Shown one piece after another: positions 1 through 11,107 of a stretch of 64,000 nt of DNA; the first letter of the stretch is position 1; every line of letters starts with the position of its first letter. The notes beneath the pieces are model-generated. The model ran no database searches. It was not told the DNA's origin and was given only the letters and a program-made list of their open reading frames with translations. The stretch is from the NCBI RefSeq assembly GCF_023898315.1, contig NC_064623.1, positions 17,993,140 through 18,057,139 of the forward strand. The letters are read 5' to 3'. This stretch comes from Schistocerca nitens. Its lineage: Eukaryota > Arthropoda > Insecta > Orthoptera > Acrididae. The position numbers and the translations under genes are program-made.

Positions 1-797
1 AGCATTAGAAAATTGCAGCGAAATCCAGGAAGATCTGCAACGGATAGGCACTTGGTGCAGGGAGTGGTAACTGACCCTTAACACAAACAAATGTAATGTA
101 TTGCGAATACACAGAAAGAAGGATCCTTTATTGTATGATTATATGATAGCGGAACAAACACTGGTAGCAGTTACTTCTGTAAAACATCCGGGAGTGTGCG
201 TGCGGAACGATTTGAAGTGGAACGATCATATAAAAGTAATTGCTGGTAAGGCAGGTGCCAGGTTGAGATTCATTGGGAGAGTCCTTAGAAAATGTAGTCC
301 ATCAACAAAGGAGGTGGCTTGGAAAACACTCGTTCGACCTATACTTGAGTATTGCTCATCAGTTGGGATCAGTACCAGATCGGGTTGACGGAGGAGATAG
401 AGAAGAACCAAAGAAGAGCGGCGCGTTTCGTCACGGGGTTATCTGGTAAGCGTGGTAGCGTTACGGAGATGTTTAGCAAACTCAAGTGGCAGACCCTGGA
501 AGAGAGGCGCTCTGCATCGCGGTGTAGCTTGCTGTTGAGGTTTCGAGAGGATGCGTTTCTGGATGAGGTATCTAATATATTGCTTCCCCCTACTTATACC
601 TCCCGAGGAGATCACGAATGTAAAATTAGAGAGATTCGAGGGCGCACGGAGGCTTTCCGGCAGTCGTTCTTCCCGCGAACCATACGCGACTGGAACAGAA
701 AAGGGAGGTAATGACAGTGGCACGTAAAGTGCCCTCCGCCACAGACCGTCGCGTGGCTTGCGGAGTATAAATGTAGATGTAGATGTAGAGGTAGATG
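1..797 (+). mobile_element. LINE (family A) 3' end, RT C-terminus
   Basis: Remnant of a non-LTR retrotransposon, cut by the window start. Two overlapping plus-strand frames (101-388 and 352-711) carry the usual C-terminal reverse-transcriptase segment: a thumb-like stretch with DLKWNDHI, then KEVAWKTLVRPILEYCS, then RRAARFVTGLSG with SVTEMFSKLKWQTLEERR. The join between them needs a frameshift near 360. After the stop a 3' UTR runs into a short GTAGAT tandem at about 774-797, the kind of simple-repeat tail these LINEs end in. The catalytic RT motifs lie outside the window. Same family as 22020-24330 and 56110-56950. Not functional. Confidence 0.85.
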
Positions 798-1290
798 CGG
801 CTCCATAATGCCCTGCGGAAAGGTCACGTGGGCACCCTTAGGTCCAGTGGAGTTCGTGCAAGTCAGCAAAACAGCAAAGGTGTATCGTACGCTGGTTTCA
901 GACGACGTACACCCGTTCGTGACAAACATGTTTCCCGACGACAGTGACATTTTTCAGCAAGATAATGCGCCATGTCACAGGGTCTGGAATGTGATGGTGT
1001 GCTTCGAGGAAGACAGAGGCGAGTTCCAATTGATGCATTGCCCCTCGCTCCCATGTCGCCAGATCTCAGCTCATCTGAACAAATCTGGAGTGTGATTGAT
1101 CTTGGTGTCAGAGCTCATCGCCCCCCTCCCCGGAATTTACGGGAATTGAGTGGCTTGTGTGTGCATACGTGGTGTCAACTACCTCCAGTGACCTACCAAG
1201 GCCTCACTGCTTCCATGCCACCCGATGTGTCGCTGCTGTTACCCATGCCAAAGGCGGACATGCCGGCTGTTAGGTAGGTGGTCACGGTGT
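798..1290 (+). pseudogene. Tc1-like transposase C-terminal fragment
   Basis: The second and third catalytic blocks of a Tc1 DDE transposase are visible: FQQDNAPCHR (second Asp) in frame 1 at about 948-980, and MSPDLSSSEQIWSVID (Glu block, normally SPDLSPIEHxW) in frame 3 at about 1050-1100. A frameshift separates them. N-terminal helix-turn-helix regions and terminal repeats are absent. The LINE tail abuts the fragment directly, so the LINE may have inserted into this older transposon. Confidence 0.75.
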
Positions 1291-1477
1291 TGCGGTTGAT
1301 CAATATAGATGACGCATTAAATGATGGGATTGCCGGTAGTGTTGGTAGAAGTTGTAGGGAAAGAAACTTAAATAAATGTTTGTTTTGCACTTAAATAGAA
1401 TTGCACATCGTTCAGTGTTAGTCCATTGTGTGTTCTATGTCCTTAAAAATATCAATTATGTTTTATGAGTAATAAAA
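1291..1477. other. AT-rich spacer
   Basis: No gene seen. AT-rich DNA between the Tc1 remnant and the A/T-rich 3' tail of the next LINE (TTTA units at about 1485-1500). Confidence 0.5.
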
Positions 1478-1546
1478 ATTTGTTTCTTATTTATTTATTT
1501 AGCATATGGCATCTACAGAGTAAAATCGCACACATACTATTACTTA

Positions 1547-2466
1547 CAAGGGAACCTCCCCATCGCACCCCCCCTCAGATTTAGTTATACGTTGGCACAA
1601 TGGATAGGCCTTGAAAAGCTGAACACAGATCAATCGAGAAAACAGGAAGAAGTTGTGTGGAACTATGAAAAAAATAAGCAGAATATACAAACTGAGTAGT
1701 CCATGTGCAAGACAGGCAACAAAAAGGATAATGTGACCACAGCAGCGCCGTGGTCCCGTGGTTAGCGTGAGCAGCTGCGGAACGAGAGGTCCTTAATTCA
1801 AGTCATCCCTCGAGTGAAAAGTTTAATTTTTATTTTCAGACAATTATTATCTGTCCGTCCGTCCGTCCGTCCGATGCGAGCTAACTGACATCCACAAGAA
1901 AACCTAAATCGGGCAAGGTAGAAGAATCTTTTTACCCATTCGCCAAGTGTACAAGTTAGTTGGGTCGACAACATATTCCTGTCATGTGACGCACATGCCG
2001 TCACCAGTGTCGTATAGAATATATCAGACGTGTTTCCCTGTGGAGGAATCAAATGTTTTCGGTTCCCATTGGAGAGGCACGTCCTTTCGTCTAGTAATCG
2101 CACAGTTTTGCGGTGCGGTCGCAAAACACAGACACTAAACTTATTACAGTGAACAGAGACGTCAATGAACCAACGGACAGATCATAACTTTGCGAAAATA
2201 AAGAAAGTAAACTTTTCACTCGAGGGAAGACTTGAACCAAGGGCCTCTCGTTCCGCAGCTGCTCCCGCTAACCACGGGACCACTATCCTTCATGTTGCCT
2301 ATCTTTCGCATGGACTACTCAGTTTGTAGATTTTGCTTATTTTTTTCATAGTTCCACACAACTTCTTCCTGTTTTCTCGATCGATCTGTGTTCAGTTTTT
2401 CAAGGCCTATCGACTGTGCCAACTTATAACTATATCTGAGGGGGCTGCGATGGGGAGGTTCCCTTG
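1547..2466. mobile_element. Fold-back DNA element with tRNA-like arms, TTA target duplication
   Basis: Long terminal inverted repeats of roughly 290 bp: 1547-1838 reads the same as the reverse complement of about 2192-2466. Termini are CAAGGGAACCTCCCC, flanked by TTA on both sides (1544-1546 and 2467-2469). Each arm holds a tRNA-like segment with A-box-like TGGTTAGCGTGAGC and B-box-like GGTTCAAGTC (left copy about 1747-1815, plus; right copy about 2215-2285, minus; the left B box is mutated). A TCCG tandem lies at 1853-1875. No transposase. The 3-bp TTA duplication recalls PIF/Harbinger target choice; that link is inference. Confidence 0.85.
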
Positions 2467-2619
2467 TTAGTGTAATAAACGAATTACAAATATATTATTA
2501 AATGGTTGATTGCAAACAGCAATGCGAAAGATTAGGGAGACAGCCACTGCAGCTATTACAAGTCCACATCTAAGCAGGTCACCCACCGAACAGCACGTGG
2601 AATAACATTCATGATATCC

Positions 2620-3361
2620 TTCTATTCTCCTTCAAGCCTCCTCGTAGGGCATTCGAAGATCACGTGAGGGATTGTTCGTTATTCTGCACCACAGTCGCAT
2701 TGGGGTTCATCAGTGAGTTTCCATTTGTGGAGAATGGCCTTACACCTGCCGTGGTTAGTCCTCACACGATTAAGTCTGCACCAAGTTCTTCTGGGCATTT
2801 GCATTCCTTCCACCGGTATCGAAGGATCAAAATCAGTGATGAGAGATTCAGCGACCACGACCAGTATTGCCTCCATTCCCTTGCTATGTCGTACCTTTCT
2901 GGGAATTTGAGGGCTTCGTCTTCCCATATAGGTTTCCTGGATTTTAGGCGGGTAGTCGCTAGATGGTCCAATATTTTTCGGATAGGTATACCTTCAGAGA
3001 CAGTGGGGTCATTTATTTTCTTCCATTCTCGGATAGCTGCTTCTTGCCTTCTGAGGGAGGGAGGAGCTATATTGCAAAGGGTATGAAGCCAGGGAATTGG
3101 AGTTGATTGCAGAGCTCCTGAGACAATCCTCACGGTGGTATTAAGCTGGACATCTATTTTATTCGTGTTTGTGTTGTTGTACCAGACTCGGGCGCAGTAT
3201 TCTGCCACCGAGTAAACAAGAGATTTTGCTGCGTTGCGTAGGGTGTTAGCTTGAGTTCCCCAGGAGGTTCCAGTCAGCCTTCTTAAAATATTATTTCGAT
3301 TTTCAATTGATCGCGTAAGTTCTACGCTTTTGTGTAACGAAGGTATTACTTTGATGCACAA
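2620..3361 (-). pseudogene. LINE ORF2 C-terminal remnant
   Basis: Two minus frames, 3361-2762 and 2927-2679, overlap and need a frameshift near 2800-2900. The second contains CDCGAE followed at once by a TAA and then RTIPHVIFECP in the same frame, so the Cys/His knuckle is split by a stop. Only the part after the RT fingers/palm is present. Dead copy; LINE identity rests on the WxxLNRxRTxHGRC...CDCG...H..xECP pattern. Confidence 0.75.
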
Positions 3362-3555
3362 ACGTTAAAAGATCTATATAATTATTGTTGTTATTTTGTA
3401 CTCAAATGAACGTTCGTCATGATGATAGGCAAGAACTTCCTGTTATTATTGCTTGGTGCAGAAATTGTTTATGGGTAAGTGAAAAGATTTTTATATAAGC
3501 TCGACAAACTGTTGAAGCGATGTTCGATATGTTTTGTCCGTTTTTTCATTTTCTC

Positions 3556-4175
3556 TTTTTTGAGGAAACAGTTTCTTAGCGCTTTGTGGTAACTGTGGTG
3601 TCACCGCCAGACACCACACTTGCTAGGTGGTAACCTTTAAATCGGCCGCGGTCCGTTAGTATACGTAGGACCCGCGTGTCGCCACAATCAGTGATTGCAG
3701 ACCGAGCGTCGCCACACGGCAGGTCTAGAGAGACTTCCTAGCACTCGCCCAGTTGTTAGGCCGACTTTGCTAGCGATGGTTCACTGACAAATTACGCTCT
3801 CATTTGCCGAGACGATAGTTATAATAGCCTTCAGCTACGTCATTTGCTACGACCTAGCAAGGCGCCATTACCAGTTACTATTGATGCTGTAAAACATGTA
3901 CCGTCAAGAGCGATGTTCACCAATTATGGATTAAAGTTGAGTATTCCAGAAGCTACGTACGTTTTTTACTAGTCACATTTCCGTGTCCTGTTCCAGACCT
4001 CACGCCAGCCTGCGTGAGCTAAAACGCGTGCCTTTCGGTTTCCTCCTAGTGGATTGGCTGTCTTGCCAGTCCACAACAGTAACTCTGTAATTTTTTTCGA
4101 ATTTTTACTGCAACGTCCCTCTCTTTCACGTTACAAACCAACAATTTTCAAATAAAACCTGAATTAAACATTGTT
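3556..4175. repeat. Local direct repeat copy A (interrupted by solo LTR)
   Basis: An AT-rich segment beginning TTTTTTGAGGAAACAG and ending ATAAAACCTGAATTAAACAT. It is closely similar to copy B at 4782-4901. The solo LTR at 3594-4078 sits inside copy A, so B acts as a natural empty-site comparison. Non-coding. Confidence 0.75.
3594..4078 (+). mobile_element. Solo LTR, 485 bp, GTAAC target duplication
   Basis: Begins TGTGGTGTCACCGCC and ends CCACAACA (TG...CA type termini), with perfect 5-bp direct repeats GTAAC at 3589-3593 and 4079-4083. TTTAAAT near 3636 could serve as a TATA-like box and ATTAAAG near 3930 as a polyadenylation-like signal. No internal retroelement coding region is attached, so it is a solo LTR left by LTR-LTR recombination. 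Same family as 23034-23564. Probably a gypsy-type element; superfamily not provable from the LTR. Confidence 0.9.
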
Positions 4176-4781
4176 ATTTGCAACTTTGCTGTAAGGCCTG
4201 TTTACTTTCAAGTAACAAACAGTATGTTAATTATATAGAACAAAAATGTTTCGTAAGTTAGGCTGCTCTTTATATATCCTCATTCAGTGTCTAATGGTTT
4301 ACCGCTTCCAGTTTCTAGGGGAATCTAGTGAGACACTGATTGCATAGACAAACAAAGTGATCAAAGTGAGGTAACTCCTGATACATATGCAACACACTTA
4401 ACGTACAGGTAACGTGGTCACGATCTTAACATATTAAAGCTGCTTGGAAAACTACCGTAGTCTACAGTTACTCGTGGTGGTCTATGGTATTCAACGGTAG
4501 TTTTACTACGCTGGTTCAGTGTGCATAACAGTTGCACACAGTCAAAAACAGTTTTGCTATATCTAGTTTCTGGTATGCGAAAATAGTAGAGGGCTAACGT
4601 CCACTTCTACATTGCGCACATCGGGTGAGGTAGATTCCTTCAACTGCGTTCCGGAAAGATGAGTCGTAAATTTAGCTGTCGTTTAAGTCCGTTGTAATCG
4701 TGTAATGAATAGTCTGCTTCTATTCCAAATAGTAAACAGAGTGGGTAATGCATTACTGACCTTTTTCTTTAATTTTTAGCT

Positions 4782-4901
4782 TTTTTGAGGAAACTGAGTT
4801 TTCTAGCGCTACTTAACTGTATTTTTTTAAATTTTACTACAAAGTCCTTCCGTGTCACTTTACAAATCAAAAGTTTTCAAATAAAACCTGAATTAAACAT
4901 C
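4782..4901. repeat. Local direct repeat copy B (empty site)
   Basis: Matches the two halves of copy A joined without the LTR. At the position of the LTR insertion it reads CTTAACTGTATTT against the GTAAC...TCTGTAATTT flanks in copy A. No coding sense. Confidence 0.7.
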
Positions 4902-6495
4902 AGCCTCTCTTTAAGATTTCGGTACAATGGTATTGGATCTGCCAATCGTTTCTCGCTTTGTAATCGATTAAGCTCAGCGTTTCCCCATAAGATAACCTGT
5001 CATTAGGATATCGCCTAATTTCATTGTTTATTCTGATAAGTCGTTCGCTGTGATATTACGACAGTTTCCACTGAGGTCTGGAACCCACGAAAAGCTTGTT
5101 ACTATCCCAGCTAAGATCTGTAGCGCTATTTTGATAATGTGTATAATTATAAGCGGCACATAAATCTCCGAATTTAATTTTTTTAAACAGTCATTTAATC
5201 GATGAATGTACTTAAACCTGCCGTAGTTCACAGCCTTCGTAAGTGCTTCATAAAATTATTCTCACAGAGAAATGGAGTTTATCTTGGGTATACAAACAAT
5301 TGGACAGATTTCTGCTCAAGTATTAACTACGGACAGTAATTTTCAATAATCCAGGTAGCAAAAATAGCAGTGAAATGTAGAAAGCTTTTGAAATTCGCTT
5401 TCTCATCTGAACTACTGCCTAATTACTGAATCATGTATAGATCATTATAACAAACTTATTTAATTCACAAAAAGCACTCAATCCACTACAACTAGTCTTA
5501 AATTCATTTGTAGTTCATAAAGTCATGATATTTTTCGTACTGTAAGAACGAAATATTTTTCACTGATTCTGTGAGTTCGTCATTGATTTATACTATTTTA
5601 TTTTGATTTTTCGGTTGTAATTATTTCAGTTTTTATTATTTAATTCAGCAGAAACCCTCTCATTATCTTTTTCGTATTGTGAGAAGAAAATCTCCTTCAA
5701 TAGTTCTATGACATCGTTGTCAATATGTGCAATTTAATTTGGATTTTCTGCTTTGTAAATTATTTTAGTTTCCGTTACTTAATTGACCAAAAGCGCTTTA
5801 TACACTCAATATTCTGTCAAATGAGTTTCCTCTTCATTCAGTCGTCGTCTTTCTCTTATCCTAAAAATAAAATTTCGTCAGCTGGTTTTGTGGTTAGTTC
5901 TTAGTTTGTGGTAAGTCACTCGGATTTTTTGGTTTTACGCTAGTTTTACTGCAAGCGATTTCCCAGTCGTTATTTACGACTTGATCTACTGAGTTCTTCA
6001 ATTTGTCACTGAATTTTAACTGCACTATAAGCAAACAATATGGTTTCGCCAGCACAGTGTATATGCTTGTTATAGGTCCCATCAGCATGTACTCCTCCAT
6101 CATTTTCCCGATTTAAGACTGAAGGAGATAGTTGCAGTGAACTGAAAGTTCCTTGCTGACTGCTGTTTCAGTTATGATTTTCTCCTCTGTCCTTCCGAAC
6201 GTCTATGCCATAATGCAGGGTCTATAGTTTTCCATGATTTGGCAAATTTATTTTATTCTAACTTTGTAATCAGATGCCTCCTCTGTTTACACAGTCGTCA
6301 AGGTAACCTACAGGGTAGAGGGAGGGGAGGGGGGAGTCTTGTGAGCCGGATAAAAAGAACAAAACATCTCGAGACATCCATGCGTGAACGTAAATGAAGA
6401 TGCTAGCGAAGCCTGCGGTTGCATTGTTGTATTTGACTACGAACGGCATCTGTGCAATGTCGACAGTGTATTGCAACAGTTGTGGTCAAAACTGT
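4902..6495. other. Unassigned AT-rich DNA
   Basis: About 1.6 kb without a gene or repeat I can support. Open frames are short and show no recognisable motif. AT-rich, with a short G-rich run near 6319-6340. Confidence 0.4.
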
Positions 6496-6499
6496 GTTC

Positions 6500-6790
6500 T
6501 GTGTAATTGCGAGTGTGTTATGTCCGAACTACGGGAGTGCGAACATGGGCAAACGGTTGGTGTTTGTATCATGGGTGTTTCTGTAACGCGAAGTATTTGG
6601 TGTTTCAATAGGCACCGTATCGAATATCAATACCGCATAGAGGGGAAAGCAGGAAAAACATCAGCCGCTACGTCAGAAAGCTGACGAAAGCGTGTGCTGA
6701 GTGATCTTCACAGACGGTCACCGACGACCGCTGTGAAAGACACTGCTGAAAACAGCACGAAGCGAGTCTGTAGCCTCCCCACTATATTTT
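6500..6790 (+). pseudogene. Tc1-like transposase N-terminal fragment
   Basis: The frame of 6394-6684 resembles the first helix-turn-helix of insect Tc1-like transposases: ELRECEHGQTVGVCIMGVSV (normally ELSxFERGQIVGxRxxGxSV), then after a stop at 6682 RKRVLSDLHRRSPTTAVKDTA (normally GRKxxLxxRDRRxLxRIVxKN). Catalytic blocks are absent and no terminal repeats were found. Confidence 0.5.
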
Positions 6791-7102
6791 GTTCCTGTAA
6801 TAAACTTATCCCAACTTCACCTCGCACTCTATAAAAGCCTATGTATTACTAAAACAATGTCCCCACAACCCCTTATCGTACTTCAACTCGTATGCTAACC
6901 TTTGACTAAACAGAACCTAATTTCAACTAAAATTTACTGATCTGAATGCAACTGCTCTTTACATTAAATGCGCAATGAAGAAAAACAATTATCTGTCTCT
7001 AATTTAAACTTCGACTTACCTCGCGTCTTGACAACATTGTTGCAGATTTCTCGAAAGCACAACAGCGAAAAGCAAGCAGGCAGCACCAAAGCTAGATTTC
7101 TA

Positions 7103-8505
7103 CACTACTCGCCATTAAAATTGCTACACCACGAAGATGACGTGCTACAGACCTGAAATTTGACAGGAAGAAGATGCTGTGATACGCAAATGATTAGCTT
7201 TTCAGGGCATTCACACAAGGTTGGCGCCGGTAGCGACACCTACGACGTGCTGACATGAGGAAATTTTCCAACCGATTTCTCATACGCACACAGCAGTTGA
7301 CCGGCGTTGTCTGGTGAAACGTTGTTGTGATGCTTCGTGTAAGGAGGATAAATGCGTACCATCACACTTCCGACTTTGATAGAGGTCGGATTGTAGCCTA
7401 TCGCGATTGCGGTTTATCGTATCGCTACATTGCTGCTCGCGTTGGTCGAGATCCAATGACTGTTAGCAGATTACGAAATCGGTGGGTTCAGGAGGGTAAT
7501 ATGGAACGCCGTGCTGGATCCCAACGGCCTCGTATCACTAGCAGCCGAGATGACAGGCATCTTATCCGCATGGCTGTATCGGATCGTGCAGCCACGTCTG
7601 GATCCCTAAGTCAACATATGGGGACGATTGCAATACAACAACCATCTCCACGAACAGTTCGATGACGTTTGCAGCAGCACGGACTATCAGCTCGGATATC
7701 GTGGCCGCGGTTACCCTTGACGCTGCATCACAGAAAGGAGCCCCAGCGATGGTGTACTCAACGACGAACCTGCGTGCACGAATGGCAAAACGTCACATTT
7801 TCGAATGAATCCAGGTTCTGTTTACAGCATCATGATGGTCGCATGCGTGTTTGTCGACATCGCGGTGAACGCACATTGGGAGCGTCTAATTGTCATCGCC
7901 ATACTGGCGTATCACCCGGCGTGATGGTATGGGGTGCCATTGGTTACACGTCTCGGTCATCTCTTGTTCGCACTGACGGCACTTTGAACAGTGGACGTTA
8001 CATTTCAGATGTGTTACGACCCGTGGCTCTACCCTTCATTCGATTCCTGCCAAACCCTACATTTCAGAAGGATAATGCACGACCGCATGTTGTAGGTCCT
8101 GTACGGGTCTTTCTGGATACAGAAAATGTTCGACTGCTGCCCTGGCCAGCACATTCTCCAGATCTCTCACCAATTGAAAACGTCTGGTCAATGGTGGCCG
8201 AGCAACTGGCTCGTCACAATACGCCAGTCACTACTATTGATGAACTGTGGTATCTTGTTGAAGCTGCATGGGCAGCTGTACCTGTACACTCCATCCAAGC
8301 TGTGTTTGACTCAATTCCCAGGCGTATCAAGGCCGTTATTACGGCCAGAGGTGGTTGTTCTGGGTACTGATTTCTCAGGATCTATGCACCCAAATTGTGT
8401 GGAAATGTAATCACATGTCAGTTCTAGTATAATATATTTGTCGAATGAATGCCCGTATACCATCTGCATTTCTTCTTGGTGTAGCAATTGTAATGGCCTA
8501 TAGTG
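7103..8505 (+). mobile_element. Tc1-like element, copy 1 (1403 bp)
   Basis: Terminal inverted repeats CACTACTCGCCATTAAAATT (left) and the complement of AATTGTAATGGCCTATAGTG (right), flanked by TA at 7101-7102 and 8506-8507. Structure is complete: 5' TIR, about 225-bp leader, transposase frame, short 3' segment, TIR. The TIR differences between ends are private mutations. Two other copies of the family lie at 32803-34195 and 49227-50875. Confidence 0.93.
7330..8370 (+). pseudogene. Tc1 transposase, one in-frame stop
   Basis: A 346-codon frame close to the usual Tc1 length (about 340 aa). Two N-terminal HTH regions (SDFDRGRIVAYRDCGLSYRY; SSRDDRHLIRMAV), then the DDE domain. One TGA at 7663-7665 interrupts it; the other two copies read CGA there, so a single C-to-T change made the stop. 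The first catalytic Asp is also lost: FSNESRF in place of SDESRF. The second Asp (QKDNARPH) and the Glu (SPDLSPIENVW) remain, 34 residues apart. Start chosen at ATG 7330, as in the other copies. Confidence 0.92.
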
Positions 8506-8507
8506 TA

Positions 8508-9249
8508 GTTCCAAATAAAATTTTCACCTGTTGCATACCACATGTGGTAATGTGTAATGATAAACAGTGGGGTGGGGAGAGTAACTATTCCTGTGAAATG
8601 ATGTTGCCAGATAACGATTTTAGAATGAAGTATGTATTCAAAAAGACAGAGTAATATTTTGCAATGTATTCACGCATAACATTCGTCTGACAGAATACTG
8701 CGCTTAACGCAGTGAACTATGATTTGAAAAGGGCACAATGTTAACAGCGAATCTCTATAAAAGGCAAACAGCTTAATCAGTTGACATCTTAATGGCTGAC
8801 TCAGGGAAGTGGGGTGATCTTTCTCTCAGCTCTGAGCAAGTGAACGAAGTCAACTAGCTGCCAATAACCATTTCTACAAATTAGGTGCGCAGTGCTGCAC
8901 TCTTCCCTCAAATTTCTTCTCTTAAAAAAAAAATCATTGTCCAAAATTTATACTTCTTTCGCTTTCCAATAAATACATCATATTCGCCCTTGCTGTCCTT
9001 TACTATAAATCTTTCTTCATCTAACAGATACAATCACAAGTCAGCTCAGCACTACAGAATACGCCCATCACCTGCCACACTTCAGCAAAGAGTATAGCAA
9101 ACTGCGCAAAGACAGTGCCACAACAAGACGAAAGATTGGTTGACAGTAACATAACTTGCTCTCTCTCTTACGTGTACATCGATAACTTGCAAAAATCAGA
9201 ATGACATGCCCACCTTAAAAGCTCCATAACTCGGGAATTTCAGGGCGAG
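8508..9249. other. Unassigned DNA
   Basis: No supported gene. Mixed AT-rich sequence with a TCTCTC stretch near 9160; no TIR, SINE head or RT motif seen. Confidence 0.4.
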
Positions 9250-9740
9250 ATGGAATTCCAAAGCCACACTTCATTGCCCGTAACAGGAACACGTGGTTTC
9301 GAACTCGTAAATCTGGACTATGGAACAGTGGAAGAAAAGTCAGTTTGTCGGATGAGTCATGTTTTGAACTGTTTCCAACTTCTGGCCGGGTTTATGTCTA
9401 CCAAGCGCCGTCCCAAGTCTACGATGCACACTGCTTGATGTCAAGAGTTGAACATGGTGGGGTTCGGTGGTGATTTGGTCAGCCATATCGCGGTATTCCG
9501 TGGGACCCAAGGTTACCATGGAAGGTCGCATTACTGCCAAGTGATATGTCCCCATTTTCGCTGATGAGGTCCATCCCGTGGTGCAGTGATTGCTTTCCAG
9601 TGGTGATGCTCTGTGCCAAGATGGCAGGGCTTCTGTCCACACAGCTCGCATCGGCCAGTGATGGCTTTGTGACCACGAGGATGAATTGTTCAGTCTCCCC
9701 TGTTCAGCTTGCCTCCCCCTGTGAAAGTAAAGTTAAAGTG
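9250..9740 (+). pseudogene. Tc1-like transposase fossil (different family)
   Basis: Plus-strand translation in shifting frames gives the central and C-terminal Tc1 signature: KKSQFVG (SDES region), then VVIWSAISRYSVGPKVTMEG (normally VWxAISxYSxGPxVTxxG), DEVHPVVQ, CQDGRASVHTARIGQ (second-Asp block, QDDNAPxHTA) and HEDELFSLPCSACLP (normally HEDELxHLPWPAxSPDL). The Glu block is missing. Heavily decayed. Confidence 0.65.
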
Positions 9741-10335
9741 AAATGACTGAATAATATCTAGTGGATACTTTTGGGTGAGAGAAGTCGCTGCCCCAATATT
9801 TTTACACAATTATCTCCCACTCTTCCAGGTCTAAAATTAATTACTCCGCCTGGAATGAAATCTCTGTGGCTCTGCAGAGTTCTGTCGATCGTCGACTCTG
9901 AAAATTCTTAAAATAATCAGAGGTACAATCGTACTCCGTGGGGGACCCGTATTGGGTGCCATGACGTACCCACTCTGCAGCATGGGAGTCGGTGTCCAAT
10001 TTGTGTATCAATTTCCAGAATTCAATCTCTTAAAACAGAGCATAAACGACGGAGGTGCAGGCTCTGCTGCATTCCCAGGATACAAAGTTCCCTACGAGTT
10101 AGGACACACCAAAAAATGTTCCGAGCCACAAACAAGGGACAAGCCAAAACAACAAGAGAACTGAACGTACCTGTTCCATTCATGAAATTATAATTTTCCA
10201 AAAACGGTTTTCCTAGCTACATTCCACTATATATCATCCTCTTGTATGAGATAAAACGTCATAATAATTCGTAAAACTACATTCGGTATTCAAAATGGCA
10301 ATTTACAGCAATGCCGCTAATTACAATTCCACTAC
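9741..10335. other. Unassigned DNA
   Basis: No recognised gene or repeat. An open frame at 9952-10164 lacks motifs and is treated as chance. Confidence 0.4.
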
Positions 10336-10610
10336 GACGCTCTATCCATCTGAGCCACCGAGGACACAGGTGAATAGCGCGACTGCAGGGACTTATCCCT
10401 TGCACGCTACCCGTGAAACTCACATTCCTCCCAACTGTCCACAATTCTACATATGTAATGTACCTTATAGACATATAGATGGATAGAGCGTCTGCTATGT
10501 AAGCAGGAGATCCCGGGTTCGAGTCCCGGTCGGGGCACACATTTTCAGCTGCCCACATCGAGGTATATCAGCAACACCTGTCGGCAGCTGAGGGTTTCAG
10601 TTAGTCATCA
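10336..10610. mobile_element. Palindromic tRNA-Thr-like element (partial)
   Basis: Right half holds a tRNA-Thr-like sequence on plus (about 10478-10538): GATAGAGC D-arm, anticodon loop with UGU, T-arm CCGGGTTCGAGTCCCGG, then GGGGCACACA. The left half holds the start of the same unit on minus (about 10338-10362). Between them lies a spacer shared with the larger copy at 18896-19417. The left arm is truncated. Confidence 0.75.
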
Positions 10611-10998
10611 TTTATTCCTAAGTGAGTAATTCCACTGTACATGTAATGTTCCACATTCTATCCACAGAGTTTTTATGTCACAAGTCAGAGATAATCGATC
10701 TTCCGCGGTTGTAAGGAGTCGTTGAGCCATATAAATCGCTTGCTCGGTTACGTGTCTAAACCGAAAGCGATGAATACATGTAAATACATGGTCTCTGTTA
10801 CGTTATTGCCAGAATAGTATGCGTTTCTTGCGATTTGTTGAGGGAAGAAACGCACTACCAATGTGCCAGAATAAAAATCAAACAGGATGTTGTTATGATG
10901 TAGATCAGACGATCCCGTTTGGGCAGAGGAGTGCGAAAGTGAAATTGTATTTTGTCTAGGCAAAGTATTACAAGTGTTACCGACTTTTTTATTAATTA
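10611..10998. other. Unassigned DNA
   Basis: No gene seen; the minus-strand frame at 10748-11059 runs into the SINE head and has no motif. Confidence 0.4.
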
Positions 10999-10999
10999 A

Positions 11000-11107
11000 T
11001 AATAGTTGAAACACGGGAAATCTAAATGAGGATGGCCAGACAAGTGTTTGAACCGTCATTCTCCCGGATGAGAGTCCAGTGTGCTAACCACTGCGCTGCC
11101 TCCCTCG
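11000..11107 (-). mobile_element. tRNA-headed SINE (family 4), 5' head only
   Basis: Read on minus: GCAGCGCAGTGGTTAGCACA supplies an A-box-like motif and GACGGTTCAAAC a B-box-like motif, followed by GGCCATCCTCATTTAGATTT and CCGTGTTTC. Fragments of what I take to be the body of this family occur at 26556-26680 and 43762-43917. 3'-truncated here. Confidence 0.6.

Larger units (their letters stand above)
1478..3375 (-). mobile_element. LINE (family E) 3' half, split by a fold-back element
   Basis: Minus-strand non-LTR retrotransposon remnant. Its coding end reads from about 3361 down to 2620; the 3' UTR continues to about 2470, is interrupted by the insertion at 1547-2466, and resumes to a TTTA-rich tail near 1485. 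The coding part has a C-terminal RT/linker segment (SLVYSVAEYCARVWYN, then WLHTLCNIAPPSLRRQEA) and a C-terminal zinc-knuckle-like block (W..LNRVRTNHGRC, then CDCGAE and HVIFECP) typical of LINE ORF2 ends. 5'-truncated near 3375. Confidence 0.8.

Noticed and set aside
6394..6684. 96-aa small Cys-rich protein
   Set aside because: The second half matches a Tc1 helix-turn-helix region followed by a stop; the Cys residues before it do not form a known domain.
10478..10538. Functional host tRNA-Thr gene
   Set aside because: The acceptor stem does not pair, and the same unit occurs inverted in mobile palindromes in this window.
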